Below are positions 5,998 through 7,138 of a stretch of DNA of 7,138 nt, one piece after another (position 1 is the first letter of the stretch; each line of letters opens with the position of its first letter). The notes beneath the pieces were generated by a model. It saw only the letters and a list, made by a program, of their open reading frames with translations. It was not told the origin of the DNA and made no database searches. The DNA is taken from the NCBI GenBank assembly GCA_030039095.1, contig JASHQP010000323.1, positions 1 to 7,138 on the forward strand, written 5' to 3'. Position numbers and translations under genes: made by a program. Origin of the DNA: Streptosporangiaceae bacterium. Its GTDB lineage: Bacteria; Actinomycetota; Actinomycetes; Streptosporangiales; Streptosporangiaceae.

Positions 5998-6021
5998 CTG
6001 CTGAGAGGAGCCGAACCGGTC

Positions 6022-7138
6022 GTGGCGCCACGTGTTCTTGTTGACGCGACCGCTGTGCCCGCGGATCGTGGCGCGCTCGGCCGTTACGTCGACGGGCTGG
6101 TCTGCGCGCTCGGCGCAGCAGGGGCAGACCTGGCCGTGGCGTGCCAGCGCGCCGACGAGGAGCGGTACGGGCGGCTGGTGCCCAGCGCGCGGATCGTGGC
6201 CGGCCCGCCGGCCATCGCGCACCGGCCCGCCAGGCTGGCCTGGGAGCAGAGCGGGCTGCCGCTGGTGGCACAGCAGGTCGGCGCGGACGTGATCCACGCG
6301 CCGCACTACTCGATGCCGCTGCGGCCCGGTGCACCGATCGTGGTGACCATGCACGACCTGACGTTCTTCACCGAGCCGGATGCCCACAACCCGGTGACCG
6401 CGACGTTCTACAAGTCGGCGATCAGGACCTCCGCCCGCCGCGCCACCCGGCTCATCGTCCCGTCCAAGGCCACCAGGGACGAACTGGTGCGCGTGCTCGG
6501 CGCGGACCCGACCAGGATCGACGTCGCCTACCACGGCGTGGACCACGCGGTGTTCCACCAGCCCGCCGAGGACAAGCTGCGCCAGATCTCCGACCGGCTC
6601 GGCCTGCACGGCAAGCCCTACGTCGCCTACCTGGGCGCGCTGGAGCCGCGCAAGAACGTGCCCGCGCTCATCAACGGCTGGGTGGAGGCCGTGGCGGACC
6701 TCAGCGAGCCGCCCGCACTGGTCCTGGCCGGCGGCAGCGGCTGGAGCGACGAGGTGGACGCGGCGGTCGCGAACGTGCCCGCCCACCTGCGCCTGATCCG
6801 CCCCGGTTACCTGCACTTCAGCGACCTGCCCGGCTTCCTCGGCGGGGCTACCGTCGTCGCGTTCCCGAGCACCGGCGAAGGGTTCGGGCTGCCGGTGCTC
6901 GAGGCCATGGCCTCGGGCGCGGCGGTGCTGACCACGCACCGCACGTCCCTGCCCGAGGTGGGCGGGGACGCGGTGGCCTACACCGAGCCGGACGCCGACA
7001 GCATCCGCACGGCCCTGCGCGCCCTGCTCGACGACCCGGCGCGCCGCGAGTCCCTCGGCGCCGCCGGCCAGGCACGGGCGCTGGAGTTCACCTGGGCCGC
7101 GTCGGCCGAGGCGCACATGGCGTCCTACGAGCGCGCCG
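6022..7138 (+). CDS. GT4-family (GT-B fold) glycosyltransferase, 3' end cut by the window edge
   Basis: The 372 visible residues cover nearly a whole GT4 enzyme, which transfers a sugar (often mannose) from a nucleotide donor to a lipid or glycan acceptor at the inner membrane face. The N-terminal Rossmann domain starts with RVLVDATAVPADRG and a GALGRY loop (17-22) where relatives usually have GGxGRY. HDL at 111-113 and YHGVD at 170-174 are typical. The C-terminal domain has LGALEPRKN (204-212), whose Arg/Lys usually contact donor phosphates, and the EX7E signature EGFGLPVLE (286-294). The frame is still open at the right edge, after FTWAASAEAHMASYERA, so few residues are probably missing. 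GTG 6022 is chosen because the fold starts at once and GAGGAG (6005-6010) lies 11 bases upstream. A GTG at 5935 would add an unlikely 29-residue leader. Donor and acceptor cannot be told from sequence. Confidence 0.9.
   Translation, partial: MAPRVLVDATAVPADRGALGRYVDGLVCALGAAGADLAVACQRADEERYGRLVPSARIVAGPPAIAHRPARLAWEQSGLPLVAQQVGADVIHAPHYSMPLRPGAPIVVTMHDLTFFTEPDAHNPVTATFYKSAIRTSARRATRLIVPSKATRDELVRVLGADPTRIDVAYHGVDHAVFHQPAEDKLRQISDRLGLHGKPYVAYLGALEPRKNVPALINGWVEAVADLSEPPALVLAGGSGWSDEVDAAVANVPAHLRLIRPGYLHFSDLPGFLGGATVVAFPSTGEGFGLPVLEAMASGAAVLTTHRTSLPEVGGDAVAYTEPDADSIRTALRALLDDPARRESLGAAGQARALEFTWAASAEAHMASYERA

Noticed and set aside
5811..6021. tRNA or small RNA gene in the gap before the glycosyltransferase
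   Set aside because: No cloverleaf arms, no GTTCRA-like T-loop and no CCA end were seen. Only short inverted and direct repeats are present.
5875..7116. 413-codon open frame on the minus strand, opposite the glycosyltransferase
   Set aside because: The + strand frame encodes all GT4 signatures including EX7E. The minus frame shows only Gly/Arg/Val/His-rich sequence and reads through the intergenic gap.

Overview
The window is uniformly high-GC DNA (about 70% by eye, strongly G/C at third codon positions) with GTG/ATG starts, Arg/Ala-rich proteins and actinobacterial TAnnnT-type -10 elements. I read it as chromosomal sequence from a filamentous or soil actinomycete of the Streptomyces/Streptosporangiales sort. 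The order cannot be fixed from sequence alone. Nothing indicates a mobile element, phage, CRISPR array, rRNA or tRNA.

Layout, all on the + strand: (1) a left edge (1-138) that either carries the 3' tail of an upstream gene overlapping the next start by GTGA, or is a short divergent intergenic region; (2) 135-1262, an NAD-binding extended-SDR-like protein with no recognisable YxxxK catalytic pair and a C-terminal hydrophobic anchor; (3) 1285-1707, moaE, the large subunit of molybdopterin synthase; (4) 1717-2748, a secreted or membrane-anchored PDZ plus Lon-type (S16) serine protease with a Ser/Lys dyad; (5) 2853-5810, a 985-residue UPF0182-family protein with seven predicted membrane segments and a very large extracytoplasmic domain; (6) a 211-bp non-coding gap with stem-loop-forming repeats; (7) 6022 to the right edge, a GT4-type glycosyltransferase whose stop codon lies outside the window.

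Genes 2-4 are packed with 22- and 9-bp gaps. Both downstream genes have no Shine-Dalgarno at a useful distance but have a TAnnnT hexamer ending 6 bases before the start codon, so moaE and the protease gene are predicted to be transcribed as leaderless mRNAs from their own promoters. UPF0182 has a 104-bp leader with a strong purine-rich ribosome site. The protease and the UPF0182 protein are neighbours in other actinobacteria (from memory, Rv3194c/Rv3193c of M. tuberculosis), and both predicted topologies put their large domains on the outer face of the membrane. They are the best candidates for a functional pair. The SDR and MoaE belong to the same conserved Streptomyces-like neighbourhood, but no biochemical link to the protease is visible. 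The glycosyltransferase probably begins a separate envelope or glycan unit.

I do not see a clearly new system. The most interesting items are the degenerate tail-anchored SDR, the paired leaderless starts, the exported protease/UPF0182 pair, an 18-bp minisatellite inside the UPF0182 gene, and a possible ECF-type promoter in front of it.
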